A DNA stretch of 64,000 nt from an uncultured Erythrobacter sp. (GTDB lineage: Bacteria; Pseudomonadota; Alphaproteobacteria; Sphingomonadales; Sphingomonadaceae): assembly GCA_947500645.1 (NCBI GenBank), contig CANMSD010000001.1, positions 1,240,001-1,304,000 on the forward strand, written 5' to 3'. The notes under the pieces are model-generated. The model did no database searches. It was not told the DNA's origin and saw only the letters and a program-made list of their open reading frames with translations. The position numbers were made by a program, and so were the translations under genes. Shown piece after piece: positions 41,417-50,939 of the stretch; positions within the stretch are counted from its first letter, which is position 1; the number at the start of each line of letters is the position of its first letter.

Positions 41417-44194
41417 TTAGAATTCTTTCTTGATCGTGAAGTTGTAGGTCCGACCGTAGAGTTCGTGACGGCTTGGGAAGGTCCCGATTTGGTTGCCAGC
41501 AGGATCGAAAAGGTCATTCTGCGTCACGAATGGCTCGTTGGTGATGTTGAACACCTCGAACTGCACACCGACGCCTTCGAGGAAACCGCTGGCTTCTTCG
41601 AACGTGTAGCCGATCTGGCCGTCTAGAATGGTCTCGCTGCGCGCATCTGCACCGCTGAGGCTGCCGTCGAAGTTTTGGACTTCGGACAGGAAGCCGCTGC
41701 GATGACGAGCGCTGAGCTTGGCCTGGAAGCCGTTCTTTTCGTAGAACAGATCGCCTGACCAGACCGTTTCGGAGTATCCCGGAATGTCCAGCAAGTTCTC
41801 CGTTGTGTCTTCGACTTCCGCATCGGCGTAAGTGAAGCTGAAGCTGCCACCGAAACCATCAAGGCCCTCGCTTAGGTCAACGAAATCAACCCGCAAAGTG
41901 CCTTCAATACCGGTGATCGAACCGTCGCCGAAGTTCACCGGACCGCTGAAGGAACCGGTTGCGAGCTCCGGGGCTCCAGTCAGAATCGAGCCAAAGCCAG
42001 CATTGTTAATCTGCTGTTCGAGATCGATCGTATCGTTGAAATCGATGACCCAGTCGGACAGGTCTTTATGAAAGACCGCCACAACCAGCGCCGTGCCGCG
42101 GGAGAAGTATTTCTCGAACGAGATGTCATACGAAGTCGAGGAGTAAGGCTGGAGCGCCGGGTTACCACCACTGAGGTTGAAGCATACCAGCTGAGGCGGG
42201 TTGAAGCCGATAACCGTATCGGGGACCTGATCGCCATCGGTATCCGTACAACTAAGTGGATTGACGGTGATGTTCTGGTTCGCCGCCAGCTGATCTAGCC
42301 GCGCACGAGTGATCGTGCGGGCAAAGGCCAGCTTGATGAAAGTGTCATCGGCCACTTCGAAGCTGAGGTTAACGCTTGGCAGCCAGTCATCGTAGCTTTC
42401 GGTCACAGTATTGACCAAACCGCCGCCGATCGTGCCGGTCGAAGACTGCGTGGTGTCGACATATTTGATGCCGAGATTACCGCGCAGTGGAACCGAACCG
42501 AGCATAGTGTCGATGTTGGCCTGCGCGTAGAAGTTGTGCACCTCTTCGGACACAACCCATTCGGTATCGAAAGTAGCCTTTTCGACCAGATAGGTACCGT
42601 CGGTCAGGAAGCTCGATGGATCATAAGCGATGATATCGAAATTGAGACCGCCCGTGTCAGTGCTTCCGAGGATCGAATCTGTCGGGACCGCCAGTGCGCC
42701 ATTGGTGAAGGCTGCAGTCTCGCGCAAGAAGGCCTCGTTGGAATCGAAGTCTTTCTCGCGGTCTGTGTAAATCCACCCGACCGTAATGCTGGAGAAGAAA
42801 CCACCATCAAAGGCATAGTCCGCTTCAGCCCGCAACTGATGCAGTTCGTCATTGATCTCAGGCTCCTTGATGAAGCCGACTTGGCCCCAACCGCCTGGGT
42901 CGGTCAGCAGAACCGTGCCCGGATCGGTGTAATCAAGCTGCGTATCGACGCTGTAGCGGCCGTTTCTTGGGAACGTGAACGTCAGCGTGTCCTGCGCGCC
43001 GCCGCGAGCAAAACCTGTACCAGCATAGGATTCGTAGTCGATATCGTCGCGATCAAGCGTCGAATAGCCATAATCGAGTTCAAGCGTCAGGTTGTCGGTC
43101 ACACCCCATTCGAGGTTTGCACCGGCAGCAAATATCTGTGCTTCGTTACCCTCGGTATCAGTGCGAAGAATTGGAACGACAGCCGAATAGGTGGCGGTGT
43201 CCGCAAAAGGACCATTTCCGGTTGCACCGTCGAAGCTTGCACCGCTCCACGAAGCGATCGGTGTTTCCGTACCGCGAAAGATACCCGAATCCTGCGTGTC
43301 GGTGTAAAACGCATCAAGAGCGAGCGTGAAGTTATCGCTCGGCTCAAACTGTAGAGCACCAGCGATTGATGTGCGCTCGAAGTCGCGCGAAACGACACCC
43401 TGGCGCGGGTTATCCGATGGGTAGATCAGACCATTCGCGTCGGTCGAAACCTGGTTCTGGTTGGTCTTGAGTTCACGCGAGAGGAACTGTGTCGGGTTCG
43501 ACTGATGAGTCACACCGAGCGACCAGCCGACCGTGCCATCCGCATTCTGGCCGATGTACGAACCGAAGAAGCGATAGCCCTGGTTGCTGAAATCAGGGTT
43601 CAACTCGCCGCTGTCATTTACGACGTAGCGGGCCGAGACGTTGAGCTTGGTTTCGTTAAAGTCGAGCGGACGGATTGTGCGGAGGTCGACCGCACCGGCA
43701 ATACCGGTAGCTGCGAGCGTCGCGTCGGCAGTCTTGTAGACTACCCCCTGCGCAATCAACTCTGATGGGAATTGGTCGAACTCAATGCCGCGATTGTTGC
43801 CTGCGGAAACGACTTCGCGACCATTGAGCAATGCCAGCGAGAAGTCAGGACCAAGGCCACGGATCGAAATCTGCTGCGAACGACCACGAACACGCTGCGC
43901 GGTAACGCCAGGAAGGCGCGCGAGAGCGTCAGCGATTGAGAGGTCGGGAAGCTTACCGACATCCTCAGCCGATATGACTTCAACGATGCTCGTGCTTTCA
44001 CGTTTCGCTTCAAGCGAGCTTTCGATTGCGCTGCGAATGCCGGTGACAACAATCGTGCCCTCTTCAGCTTCGTTCTCGGCAACGTCCGTGGCCGTATCTT
44101 GTGCTGCGACCGGCATCGCTGCCGCCATCATGGCCAGACCCGTCGCTGCACCACAAAGCAGGCGAGCATTCGCCGAATTACGCTTAAATACCAT
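41417..44194 (-). CDS. TonB-dependent receptor, probable maltodextrin outer-membrane transporter
   Basis: A 925-residue outer-membrane transporter with a Sec signal peptide (cleavage likely after AAQ or PVAA, about residue 31). Features: a TonB-box-like EGTIVVTGIRSAIESSL, plug domain with KLPDLSIADALARLPGVTAQRV and ISIRGLGPDFSLALLNGREV, then a 22-strand barrel ending in the terminal aromatic (YNFTIKKEF). The plug sequence is that of the TIGR01782-type receptors of caulobacters and sphingomonads often found in carbohydrate loci; the Caulobacter maltose receptor MalA is of this kind. The ligand is inferred from the neighbouring amylases. GGGGAG precedes the ATG. Confidence 0.92.
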   Translation of the reverse strand: MVFKRNSANARLLCGAATGLAMMAAAMPVAAQDTATDVAENEAEEGTIVVTGIRSAIESSLEAKRESTSIVEVISAEDVGKLPDLSIADALARLPGVTAQRVRGRSQQISIRGLGPDFSLALLNGREVVSAGNNRGIEFDQFPSELIAQGVVYKTADATLAATGIAGAVDLRTIRPLDFNETKLNVSARYVVNDSGELNPDFSNQGYRFFGSYIGQNADGTVGWSLGVTHQSNPTQFLSRELKTNQNQVSTDANGLIYPSDNPRQGVVSRDFERTSIAGALQFEPSDNFTLALDAFYTDTQDSGIFRGTETPIASWSGASFDGATGNGPFADTATYSAVVPILRTDTEGNEAQIFAAGANLEWGVTDNLTLELDYGYSTLDRDDIDYESYAGTGFARGGAQDTLTFTFPRNGRYSVDTQLDYTDPGTVLLTDPGGWGQVGFIKEPEINDELHQLRAEADYAFDGGFFSSITVGWIYTDREKDFDSNEAFLRETAAFTNGALAVPTDSILGSTDTGGLNFDIIAYDPSSFLTDGTYLVEKATFDTEWVVSEEVHNFYAQANIDTMLGSVPLRGNLGIKYVDTTQSSTGTIGGGLVNTVTESYDDWLPSVNLSFEVADDTFIKLAFARTITRARLDQLAANQNITVNPLSCTDTDGDQVPDTVIGFNPPQLVCFNLSGGNPALQPYSSTSYDISFEKYFSRGTALVVAVFHKDLSDWVIDFNDTIDLEQQINNAGFGSILTGAPELATGSFSGPVNFGDGSITGIEGTLRVDFVDLSEGLDGFGGSFSFTYADAEVEDTTENLLDIPGYSETVWSGDLFYEKNGFQAKLSARHRSGFLSEVQNFDGSLSGADARSETILDGQIGYTFEEASGFLEGVGVQFEVFNITNEPFVTQNDLFDPAGNQIGTFPSRHELYGRTYNFTIKKEF

Positions 44195-44599
44195 TATTCA
44201 TCTCCCCTAACGCCGTTTGCGATCCCCGGCGTTTGCAATATTTTTCATAGCGCATGTTTTTGCGTAGGTAAACGCCCAATCTCCGGAACGTATTTCAGGG
44301 TTTCAAAGAGTATAACTATCTATTTTATAAATATTTACTCCAATTTCATGTGACCTTTCAATTCCTGGCTGGCCGACATTTCAACAGGTTGTGGCACGCC
44401 GGTCACACTTGTCATGCATAAGACGCAACACGCGAGTCTGAACAGATCGTTACTGAACAACCTCAAAGGTCCTCACGGGAAGTTTATACATTTTTATCTA
44501 ATGAAATCTGTTATTTAATTGATTGCAATTGGCGTCCCGTGACCGATTTGTTAGCCTCAATCAACCTTTTCAGCAGTCACCAGAGAACCTCAGGTAGCG
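44195..44599. promoter_or_regulatory. Divergent control region of receptor and DUF6445 operons
   Basis: A 405-base AT-rich gap without a credible gene. Close to the receptor start, TGCAAT-AT-TTTTCA (44234-44247) is a degenerate form (two mismatches) of the TGCAAA-NN-TTTGCA repeat. The perfect copy lies just outside the gap, within the DUF6445 coding region at 44724-44737. I see no other clear regulatory structure in the rest of the gap. Confidence 0.5.
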
Positions 44600-45295
44600 A
44601 TGCAAGACCAGTCGATTTCACTTGCAAGCACTCATATTGAGAGATTTTCATCAGAAAATCATAAGCTTATCAAAATTTATGCGATTCTCTCTGATCCTGA
44701 AATTGCAATTCAAACTGCATCTTTGCAAAATTTTGCAAAGATCACACCGCAATATCCCGGGGTGCGCGCGCCGCTCGATCCCGATCTTTGCGCCAGCTGG
44801 CTTGGCGAGCTCGCGCCGCTGCTCGATGACACATTTGGCAAGAGCGCCAAGGGCTGGGAAATGCAGGGATGGTACTCGATCGTCACCACTCCGCCCCAAC
44901 AGTTGCAGCCGATCCAGCGTCTGCCGCATGTGGACGGCACGGATCCAAACCAGATCGCGCTGATGCTTTACCTCAACCGTACGCCACACGGCGGCACAGC
45001 ATTCTTCCGTCACAAGTCGACTGGGCTGGAGACGCTGACTGCGGAGACCTATCCGCGTTATGGTGCCGCCTTGCAGCAGGATGTCGCGCGCACCGGCCTG
45101 CCGCCCGCCGCTTACGCTACCGATGGCGCGCCGCATTTCGAGCGTACTCACACCGTGCCGGGTATGTTCAATCAAGCCGTGCTGTATCGTGGGAATATTC
45201 TGCACAGCGGAGTGATCGACAATGCGACCCCGCTGCCCGCCGATCCGGCGACCGGACGACTGACGATCAACGCTTTCTTCCGGCCAACCTCTTGA
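44600..45295 (+). CDS. DUF6445 family protein, predicted Fe(II)/2-oxoglutarate-oxygenase-like fold
   Basis: A 231-residue protein of the DUF6445 type, repeatedly seen beside halogenase-like genes and TonB receptors. The N-terminal part (IERFSSENHKLIKIY...QYPGVRAPLD) is family-like, which supports the ATG at 44600 although the first 150 bases are strikingly AT-rich. A possible iron facial triad and 2-oxoglutarate arginine can be traced: His110-x-Asp112 (RLPHVDGTDP), His202 (NILHSGV) and Arg220 (GRLTINAFF). The order of these residues is that of prolyl-hydroxylase-like oxygenases, but activity is unproven. The gene is followed by halogenase copy 2. Confidence 0.78.
   Translation: MQDQSISLASTHIERFSSENHKLIKIYAILSDPEIAIQTASLQNFAKITPQYPGVRAPLDPDLCASWLGELAPLLDDTFGKSAKGWEMQGWYSIVTTPPQQLQPIQRLPHVDGTDPNQIALMLYLNRTPHGGTAFFRHKSTGLETLTAETYPRYGAALQQDVARTGLPPAAYATDGAPHFERTHTVPGMFNQAVLYRGNILHSGVIDNATPLPADPATGRLTINAFFRPTS
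44719..44742. promoter_or_regulatory. Perfect 24-bp palindrome inside the DUF6445 gene, probable intragenic operator
   Basis: ATCTTTGCAAAA followed directly by its exact reverse complement. The core is TGCAAA-AT-TTTGCA (44724-44737), the same arms as the candidate LacI operator at 35072. It lies 120 bases inside the gene (codons 40-48). A 24-base perfect palindrome with the arms of the neighbouring operon's repeat is unlikely by chance. Use by the local LacI regulator is inference. Confidence 0.7.
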
Positions 45296-45347
45296 GACGT
45301 GCAATGATCGCGGTATCGATCCCGACCAGCTTTCCTATAAGAGACGT

Positions 45348-46862
45348 ATGATGAGCGAGCGGGCAATACAGAAACTGGTGATCGTGGGCGGCGGAACCGC
45401 TGGCTGGATCACAGCTGCCGCTTTTGCCCGCCTGCTCGGCCCCAGCCTGACGATAGAGCTGGTCGAATCCGACGCGATCGGCACTGTTGGTGTCGGCGAG
45501 GCCACAATTCCGCAGATCATCCGGCTAAACACTATCCTGGGCTTCGACGAGAACGACTTCCTCAAACACACTTACGGCACGTTCAAGCTTGGCATCGAAT
45601 TCGTCGATTGGGGCAAGCAAGGTACAAGTTATCTACACACGTTCGGCGATACCGGGCTGAACCTCGCCAACGTCCCCTTCCACCACTATTGGCGACGGCA
45701 GGCGCAATCTGACGGCGACAACAGCCTATGGCATTATTCGCTGCACCAGTTGGCCGCAAATGAGGAAAAGTTCGCGAAGCTCGATCGCGTCGGCAATACG
45801 GCCATGACGGGTCTCGCCTATGCCTATCATTTCGACGCCAGTCTCTATGCGAAGTATTTGCGCGCCTATTCGGAAGAACGCGGCGTCACCCGCACAGAAG
45901 GCATTGTTGGATCGGTAGAGCGCGACGGGGAAAGCGGCGATATCACCGAAATCACGCTCGACAATGGTACGACCGTCTCAGGTGACTTCTTCATCGATTG
46001 CACCGGCTTCCGCTCGATCCTGCTAGGTGGGGAGTTGGGCGTCGGCTATCAGGACTGGTCGAAATGGCTGCCCTGCGACCGGGCGCAGGCTGTGCCCAGC
46101 GAGCGGCTGGAGACGCTTCCACCTTATACGCGCGCAACCGCCAAGAGCGCAGGGTGGCAATGGCGCATTCCGCTTCAGCATCGCACCGGTAATGGTCATG
46201 TCTATTCGAGCGGCTTCATTTCCGACGATGAAGCGGGTGAAGTACTGCTCGCCGGGCTCGACACCAAGGCCCTAGACGACCCGCGACCGATCCGCTTCAC
46301 CACGGGGCGGCGCGAGCAGTTCTGGTCGCACAATTGCGCCGCGCTGGGGCTTTCGAGCGGCTTCCTGGAACCTCTGGAATCGACCAGCATCCACCTGATC
46401 CAGTCGCAGGTAAGCCGCCTAATCCAGCTGTTCCCTCGCGGAAAGAATGCCGATGCCGAGCGCGACGAATACAATCGCCGCTGCGCCGCTGAATTCGAGC
46501 AAATCCGCGATTTCCTGGTGCTCCACTATCACCAGACCGAGCGTGAGGATTCCGAATTCTGGTGCTATTGCAAGAACATGGAAGTGCCCGATAGCCTGAA
46601 CCACAAACGCGAGCTGTTTGCATCCAGCGGGCGATTGGGCCGCGATGTCGACGACCTGTTCCGCGAGGCGAGCTGGGTGCAGGTCATGCTGGGTCAGGGC
46701 ATCACGCCAGCGACCTATGACCCGATGGCGGACGCCATCACCGACCAGCAATTGAGCGAATTCCTAAGCAATCTGCGGACGATTATCGAGCGAGCGGTCG
46801 GTACCCTGCCGACCCATGCTGACTATATCGCGCGCAATTGCGCCGCGCCGCAAATGTCATAG
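45348..46862 (+). CDS. Flavin-dependent tryptophan-halogenase-like protein, copy 2
   Basis: A 504-residue paralogue of the protein at 39781. It keeps GGGTAGW (14-20), GVGEATIPQI, Lys80 (TFKLGIEF), WQWRIP (270-275) and Glu344 (EPLEST), so all catalytic features of flavin halogenases are present. The two copies align over their whole length, with nearly identical blocks (CDRAxAxPS, YTRxTAKxAGWQWRIPLQHRTGNG) and differing surface loops. It lies 52 bases after the DUF6445 gene. Two ATG codons (45348, 45351) are possible starts. Target unknown; a shared reaction with the DUF6445 protein is suggested by neighbourhood only. Confidence 0.9.
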   Translation: MMSERAIQKLVIVGGGTAGWITAAAFARLLGPSLTIELVESDAIGTVGVGEATIPQIIRLNTILGFDENDFLKHTYGTFKLGIEFVDWGKQGTSYLHTFGDTGLNLANVPFHHYWRRQAQSDGDNSLWHYSLHQLAANEEKFAKLDRVGNTAMTGLAYAYHFDASLYAKYLRAYSEERGVTRTEGIVGSVERDGESGDITEITLDNGTTVSGDFFIDCTGFRSILLGGELGVGYQDWSKWLPCDRAQAVPSERLETLPPYTRATAKSAGWQWRIPLQHRTGNGHVYSSGFISDDEAGEVLLAGLDTKALDDPRPIRFTTGRREQFWSHNCAALGLSSGFLEPLESTSIHLIQSQVSRLIQLFPRGKNADAERDEYNRRCAAEFEQIRDFLVLHYHQTEREDSEFWCYCKNMEVPDSLNHKRELFASSGRLGRDVDDLFREASWVQVMLGQGITPATYDPMADAITDQQLSEFLSNLRTIIERAVGTLPTHADYIARNCAAPQMS

Positions 46863-46996
46863 CGAGCCTCGGCGCTCATCCGAGCGAGTCCATTGGACAA
46901 TGCGCAGTTTCGTAAACTTCAAAAATTTGGTAGTCATCCGCAACTGATTTGGACGCGGTCCTTTACGCCGTTCCCTAGTCCCCTGGAGCAAAGCGA

Positions 46997-47482
46997 ATGA
47001 TCACCTTTACCATCAACGGCAAAACCGAAAGGGTCGATGCCGATCCAGCCATGCCGATCCTTTGGGTCGTGCGGGAAAAGCTGGGCATGACCGGCACCAA
47101 GTTCGGCTGCGGGATCGCGCAATGTGGCGCTTGCACGGTGCATCTCGATGGAGAGCCGATCCGCAGTTGCTCCATGCCACTTGGTGCGGCTGAAGGGCGC
47201 GCGATCACCACGATCGAAGGCGTGTCGGGCGAAGATGGAGAGCTGAACGCGGTGCAGCAAGCCTGGATCAGCGAGCAGGTTCCGCAATGCGGATATTGCC
47301 AATCCGGTCAGATCATGGCCGCAACGGCCTTGCTGCGGGACAATCCTGCGCCGACCGATGAGGATATCGACGCTGCGATGAGCGGCAATATCTGCCGCTG
47401 TGGAACCTACAAACGCATCCGTCAGGCAATCAAGGTAGCCGCCGGGATCGAGCAGGCGACTGACGAGGAGACGGCAGCATGA
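46997..47482 (+). CDS. Molybdenum hydroxylase 2Fe-2S subunit (isoquinoline oxidoreductase alpha type)
   Basis: A 161-residue iron-sulfur subunit of the xanthine oxidase family. The plant-type [2Fe-2S] cluster is bound by Cys38, 43, 46 and 58 ([14 protein letters not shown], then RSCSM), the second by Cys98, 101, 133 and 135 (QCGYCQSGQ, then NICRCGTY). The length and the IAQCGACTV variant are those of IorA-like subunits that pair with a single Tat-exported Mo subunit and lack a separate FAD subunit. It overlaps the large-subunit gene as ATGA. It passes electrons from the Mo centre to an external acceptor, probably a cytochrome. Confidence 0.92.
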   Translation: MITFTINGKTERVDADPAMPILWVVREKLGMTGTKFGCGIAQCGACTVHLDGEPIRSCSMPLGAAEGRAITTIEGVSGEDGELNAVQQAWISEQVPQCGYCQSGQIMAATALLRDNPAPTDEDIDAAMSGNICRCGTYKRIRQAIKVAAGIEQATDEETAA

Positions 47483-49779
47483 GCGAGCAGACTGACATCC
47501 CTGAAGTCGCCCCTGAAACCGCTGACGAAACAGCCAAGCCAGAGCGAAGCCGAGCCGCCAAATGGAGCCGCCGCGGTTTCATAGGTGCAGGCGTACTCGC
47601 CGGCGGCGCGTTGTTGATCGGCGTTGGCGTGCGCCCGGGCAATCCGGTCGGCAAACTCTCGCCGCTGGTGGCTGGCGGAACCGGCGAAGAACTGGTCAAC
47701 AGCTGGGTCAAGATCGGGGCGGACAATATCGTCACTGCGATCATCCCGCATTGCGAGATGGGCCAGGGCGCACATTCGGTGCTGGCGCAAATGCTCGCCG
47801 ATGAGCTTGATGCCGATTGGTCGCAGGTCGAAGTGATGCAGGCCCCGACCGACGGCAGCTATGTGGTGAGCGACACCGCGCGCATGTTCGTGGCGCCGTT
47901 TACAATGAATGCGGCCGACTGGATCGAGCCAACCTGGGAAGGCCTCTTCACCCAGATCGGCCGGTTTGCCGATGTGATGATCACCGGTGGTTCTTCCTCC
48001 ATCCGATCGACCGGGCAATATCAGATGCGCGTCGCCGGGGCCGCGGCTCGCAAGATGCTGGTCGGTGCGGCGGCTGACGAATGGGGCGTTCCCGCCAGCG
48101 AAATCGTGACCCGCGACAGCACGTTGATCCATGAGGCGAGCGGCAACTCCGCGCCATATTCGGAGTTCGCCGCAGCTGCCGCAGAGCAGCCAATGGATCA
48201 CTCGCCCAAGCTGAAAGACCCCAAAGACTATCGCCTGATGGGCAAGAGCAAGCGCCGTACGGACATCCCCGCGAAGGTGAACGGAACGGCCGATTTCGGC
48301 ATCGATGCGAAGATACCAGGCATGGAGCCATCCGATCTTTCCTATGCCGCTGTGCGGCGTCCGCCAATTCCCGGGACGAGTGTCGTCTCGATGGATGCAG
48401 AAACCGCCAAGGGCATGCCTGGGGTGCAGCAGATCCTCAACATGGGCAGTTTTATCGCGGTCGTCGCCGACGGCTATTGGAATGCGCAGCAGGCGTTGAA
48501 CACGATCACTGCGGAATACAGCGATTCCGAAAGTCCGATCAAAAGCACTGCGGACCAGTTCGCAGCCTTTGCCAACGCGCTCGACGCGGCGGGCGATGAC
48601 GGCGGGGAAAAGGCAGCGGGCAGAGGCAACGCGCAGAGTGCTTATGCCGAGGCGGCAACCAAGATCGAGGCAGAATACAAGGCTCCCTTCCTAGCCCATG
48701 CGCCGATGGAACCAATCAATTGCACCGCATCCGTCAAGGATGGAAAATGCGACATCTGGACAAGCACGCAAGTGCCGCTGATGGCGCGCAGCGCGGCGGC
48801 GAAGGCGCTCGGCATGGATGCCGATGCCATCACCGTGCACCACCCGTTTCTGGGCGGCGCATTCGGGCGGCGGCTGGAGAACGACTATGTCACCATGGCC
48901 GTGCGCATCGCCAAGGCTACCAGCTATCCGGTCAAGATGATCTGGAGCCGCGAAGAGGACACGCAAAAGGCGCTCTACCGCCCGGCCGACCTCAGCCGTT
49001 TCAAAGGCGGGCTGGATGCAGGTGGCAAGTTGATCGCTTACAACAACGTCTTCACCCAGCGCCACGACCCGGCTGAAGCCAGCGTGCCGGGCATTTACGA
49101 CATTCCGAACACTTCGATCCGCGTGGCCGAGGCGGACCTGCACCTGCCCTTCTCCGCATGGCGCTCGGTCGACCATTCGCAGCAGGGCTTCTTCATCGAG
49201 AGCTTTATCGACGAAGCGGCGCATGCTGCTGGAGCAGACCCGCTCGAATATCGCCTGAACATGCTCGGCGCGAACACCGAGCGTCACAGAGGCGTGCTGG
49301 AGAAAGTCGCACAGCTGAGCAATTGGAGTGCACCCGGCGCTGAAGGGATCGGCAAGGGCGTCGCCATCGTCGAGAGCTTTGGCACGGTCGCGGCAGAAGT
49401 GATCGAAGTCGACATGACCTCCGGCAAACCGAAACTGCTCAATGTCTGGGCCGCCACCGATGCAGGCTATGTCATGAACCCTGATGGCTTCCGCAATCAG
49501 ATCGAGGGCGGAATTGTCTTCGGCCTGACCGCAGCGCTCTACGGCGAGATCGACATTGTCGGCGGCGCCGCCAAGCAGAGCAATTTCCACGATTACAAGA
49601 TGCTGCGCATGAATGAGACACCGGCGATCGAGGTGGCCATCATCAATAGTGGCACAGTGCCGGTAGGCGGTGCAGGCGAACCGGGCACTCCGCCTGCTGC
49701 CCCTGCGCTTGCCAATGCGATCTTCGCGGCGACCGGCAAGCGTCTGCGCGAAATGCCATTCGGGAAACAGTTCGCTTGA
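47479..49779 (+). CDS. Molybdenum hydroxylase Mo-binding subunit (isoquinoline oxidoreductase beta type)
   Basis: A 766-residue catalytic subunit with a twin-arginine signal ([17 protein letters not shown], 30-46), so the folded, cofactor-loaded enzyme is exported. Family points: [60 protein letters not shown], and the catalytic Glu734 in [16 protein letters not shown] near the C-terminus. IorB-like enzymes hydroxylate N-heterocycles or oxidise aldehydes; the substrate cannot be told here. XdhC and a MobA-like transferase downstream would supply a sulfurated cytosine-dinucleotide molybdopterin cofactor. Confidence 0.92.
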   Translation: MSEQTDIPEVAPETADETAKPERSRAAKWSRRGFIGAGVLAGGALLIGVGVRPGNPVGKLSPLVAGGTGEELVNSWVKIGADNIVTAIIPHCEMGQGAHSVLAQMLADELDADWSQVEVMQAPTDGSYVVSDTARMFVAPFTMNAADWIEPTWEGLFTQIGRFADVMITGGSSSIRSTGQYQMRVAGAAARKMLVGAAADEWGVPASEIVTRDSTLIHEASGNSAPYSEFAAAAAEQPMDHSPKLKDPKDYRLMGKSKRRTDIPAKVNGTADFGIDAKIPGMEPSDLSYAAVRRPPIPGTSVVSMDAETAKGMPGVQQILNMGSFIAVVADGYWNAQQALNTITAEYSDSESPIKSTADQFAAFANALDAAGDDGGEKAAGRGNAQSAYAEAATKIEAEYKAPFLAHAPMEPINCTASVKDGKCDIWTSTQVPLMARSAAAKALGMDADAITVHHPFLGGAFGRRLENDYVTMAVRIAKATSYPVKMIWSREEDTQKALYRPADLSRFKGGLDAGGKLIAYNNVFTQRHDPAEASVPGIYDIPNTSIRVAEADLHLPFSAWRSVDHSQQGFFIESFIDEAAHAAGADPLEYRLNMLGANTERHRGVLEKVAQLSNWSAPGAEGIGKGVAIVESFGTVAAEVIEVDMTSGKPKLLNVWAATDAGYVMNPDGFRNQIEGGIVFGLTAALYGEIDIVGGAAKQSNFHDYKMLRMNETPAIEVAIINSGTVPVGGAGEPGTPPAAPALANAIFAATGKRLREMPFGKQFA

Positions 49780-49802
49780 GCGCCGGGATGAGAAGGACCG
49801 AC

Positions 49803-49985
49803 ATGCGCGTATTCGCAATCCCGGCCGCTGCGCTGGCGACGCTCACACTTAGCGCTTGCGGCGGCTCCGATGTGCAGGAACCGGTCGAGCAGATTGTCGT
49901 CGCTGAGCCGGGTGAGGCCGCCTCCTATCCCGGTGCCGATGAGCCCGCGCAGACCGCATCCGATCCCGAACAAGCCAGCGAATAG
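49803..49985 (+). CDS. Small lipoprotein in the molybdenum hydroxylase operon
   Basis: A 60-residue predicted lipoprotein that I do not recognise. Signal with lipobox TLSAC (lipid Cys18), leaving a 42-residue acidic tail (QEPVEQIVVAEPGEAASYPGADEP) with no fold or motif evident. I start it at ATG 49803 because GAAGGA stands six bases upstream; an in-frame ATG at 49788 is possible. It lies 23 bases after the Mo subunit and 9 bases before xdhC, so it is part of the operon. A tether or docking partner of the exported enzyme is conceivable, but only by position. Confidence 0.65.
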   Translation: MRVFAIPAAALATLTLSACGGSDVQEPVEQIVVAEPGEAASYPGADEPAQTASDPEQASE

Positions 49986-49994
49986 CGCTTTACA

Positions 49995-50939
49995 ATGGAC
50001 CGCGATCGGGTCTTCGCTTTCCTGAAGTCGCGCCTCGATGAAGGCCGCGCCTGCGTGCTCGTTACCGTGATGGCGGTCGAAGGCTCCTCAATCCGCAATC
50101 CCGGAACGCACATGGGTGTTTGCGAGGACGGCACTTTCATCGGCTCACTCTCAGGCGGCTGCATCGAAAACGCTGTCGTTTCAGAGGCCCAAGAGGCTTT
50201 GCGCGAAGGAGCCGCACGGGTGGTGCGATACGGTGCAGGCTCGCCCTTTATCGACATCACCCTGCCGTGCGGCGGCGGGATCGACGTGCATTTCCAACCG
50301 CTGACGGGCACGGATTTCATCGACCAATGCTGCGCGGCGATTTATGTGCGCCGCCCGTTTACCGCCGAGATCACGGCAGACGGAATTGCCTTTGTGAATG
50401 GCTGGAAACCGCTCGCGGCCAATGTCACCGCAGCGACCGGTAAGTTCGGCCATTGGCCGCTTCCTCAATTGGCGATTGTGGGCCACGGCGCAAGCGTTGA
50501 GGCACTGGTGCGATTGGCCGGGGCAATGGATATTTCCAGCCATGTGTGGACGCCCGACACCACGATTTGCGAGCGGTTGCGCGCAGGTGGTGTCGCGGTG
50601 CAAAAACTTGAGCGGACCAGCGACACACACCTGCTTAAAAGCGACCCTTGGACAGCCTTCGTTTTCCTGTTTCACGATCACGATTGGGAGGTGCAGCTGA
50701 TGAAGCACGCGCTCGACCTACCGCATTTCTATTTTGGCGCGATGGGAGGCCGCAAGGCACATAGCTGGCGCAGTGAAGCACTCGCCGCAGCTGGTGTGAG
50801 CGATGCAAGCATCGCCTCGATCCATGCCCCCATCGGCCTGTTTCATTCCTCGCGCGATCCCGAAACACTGGCGCTCTCTGCTATGAGCGAGATCATGAGC
50901 GCCTATCAGACAAGCGATTTCAGGGACGCGCGTGACTGA
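49995..50939 (+). CDS. XdhC-family molybdenum cofactor insertion chaperone
   Basis: A 314-residue XdhC/CoxI-type protein. The N-terminal domain has VEGSSIRNPGTHMGVCEDGTFIGSLSGGCIEN (29-59), and the C-terminal Rossmann-like domain has LAIVGHGASVEALVRLA. The family binds molybdopterin, promotes its sulfuration and inserts it into xanthine-oxidase-type enzymes; here the client is surely the two-subunit hydroxylase upstream. It overlaps the MobA-like gene by eight bases. Confidence 0.9.
   Translation: MDRDRVFAFLKSRLDEGRACVLVTVMAVEGSSIRNPGTHMGVCEDGTFIGSLSGGCIENAVVSEAQEALREGAARVVRYGAGSPFIDITLPCGGGIDVHFQPLTGTDFIDQCCAAIYVRRPFTAEITADGIAFVNGWKPLAANVTAATGKFGHWPLPQLAIVGHGASVEALVRLAGAMDISSHVWTPDTTICERLRAGGVAVQKLERTSDTHLLKSDPWTAFVFLFHDHDWEVQLMKHALDLPHFYFGAMGGRKAHSWRSEALAAAGVSDASIASIHAPIGLFHSSRDPETLALSAMSEIMSAYQTSDFRDARD

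Noticed and set aside
39781..46862. Halogenase pair as a natural-product (chlorotryptophan) gene cluster
   Set aside because: No NRPS, PKS, decarboxylase, flavin reductase or resistance gene is nearby; all other genes serve glucan uptake.
46868..46884. CTCGG/CCGAG hairpin after halogenase copy 2 as a terminator
   Set aside because: Only five base pairs with no T-run on either strand.
46918..46931. TTCAAA-AA-TTTGGT before the molybdenum hydroxylase genes as a LacI operator
   Set aside because: Three mismatches to the TGCAAA-NN-TTTGCA arms and no link to glucan use.
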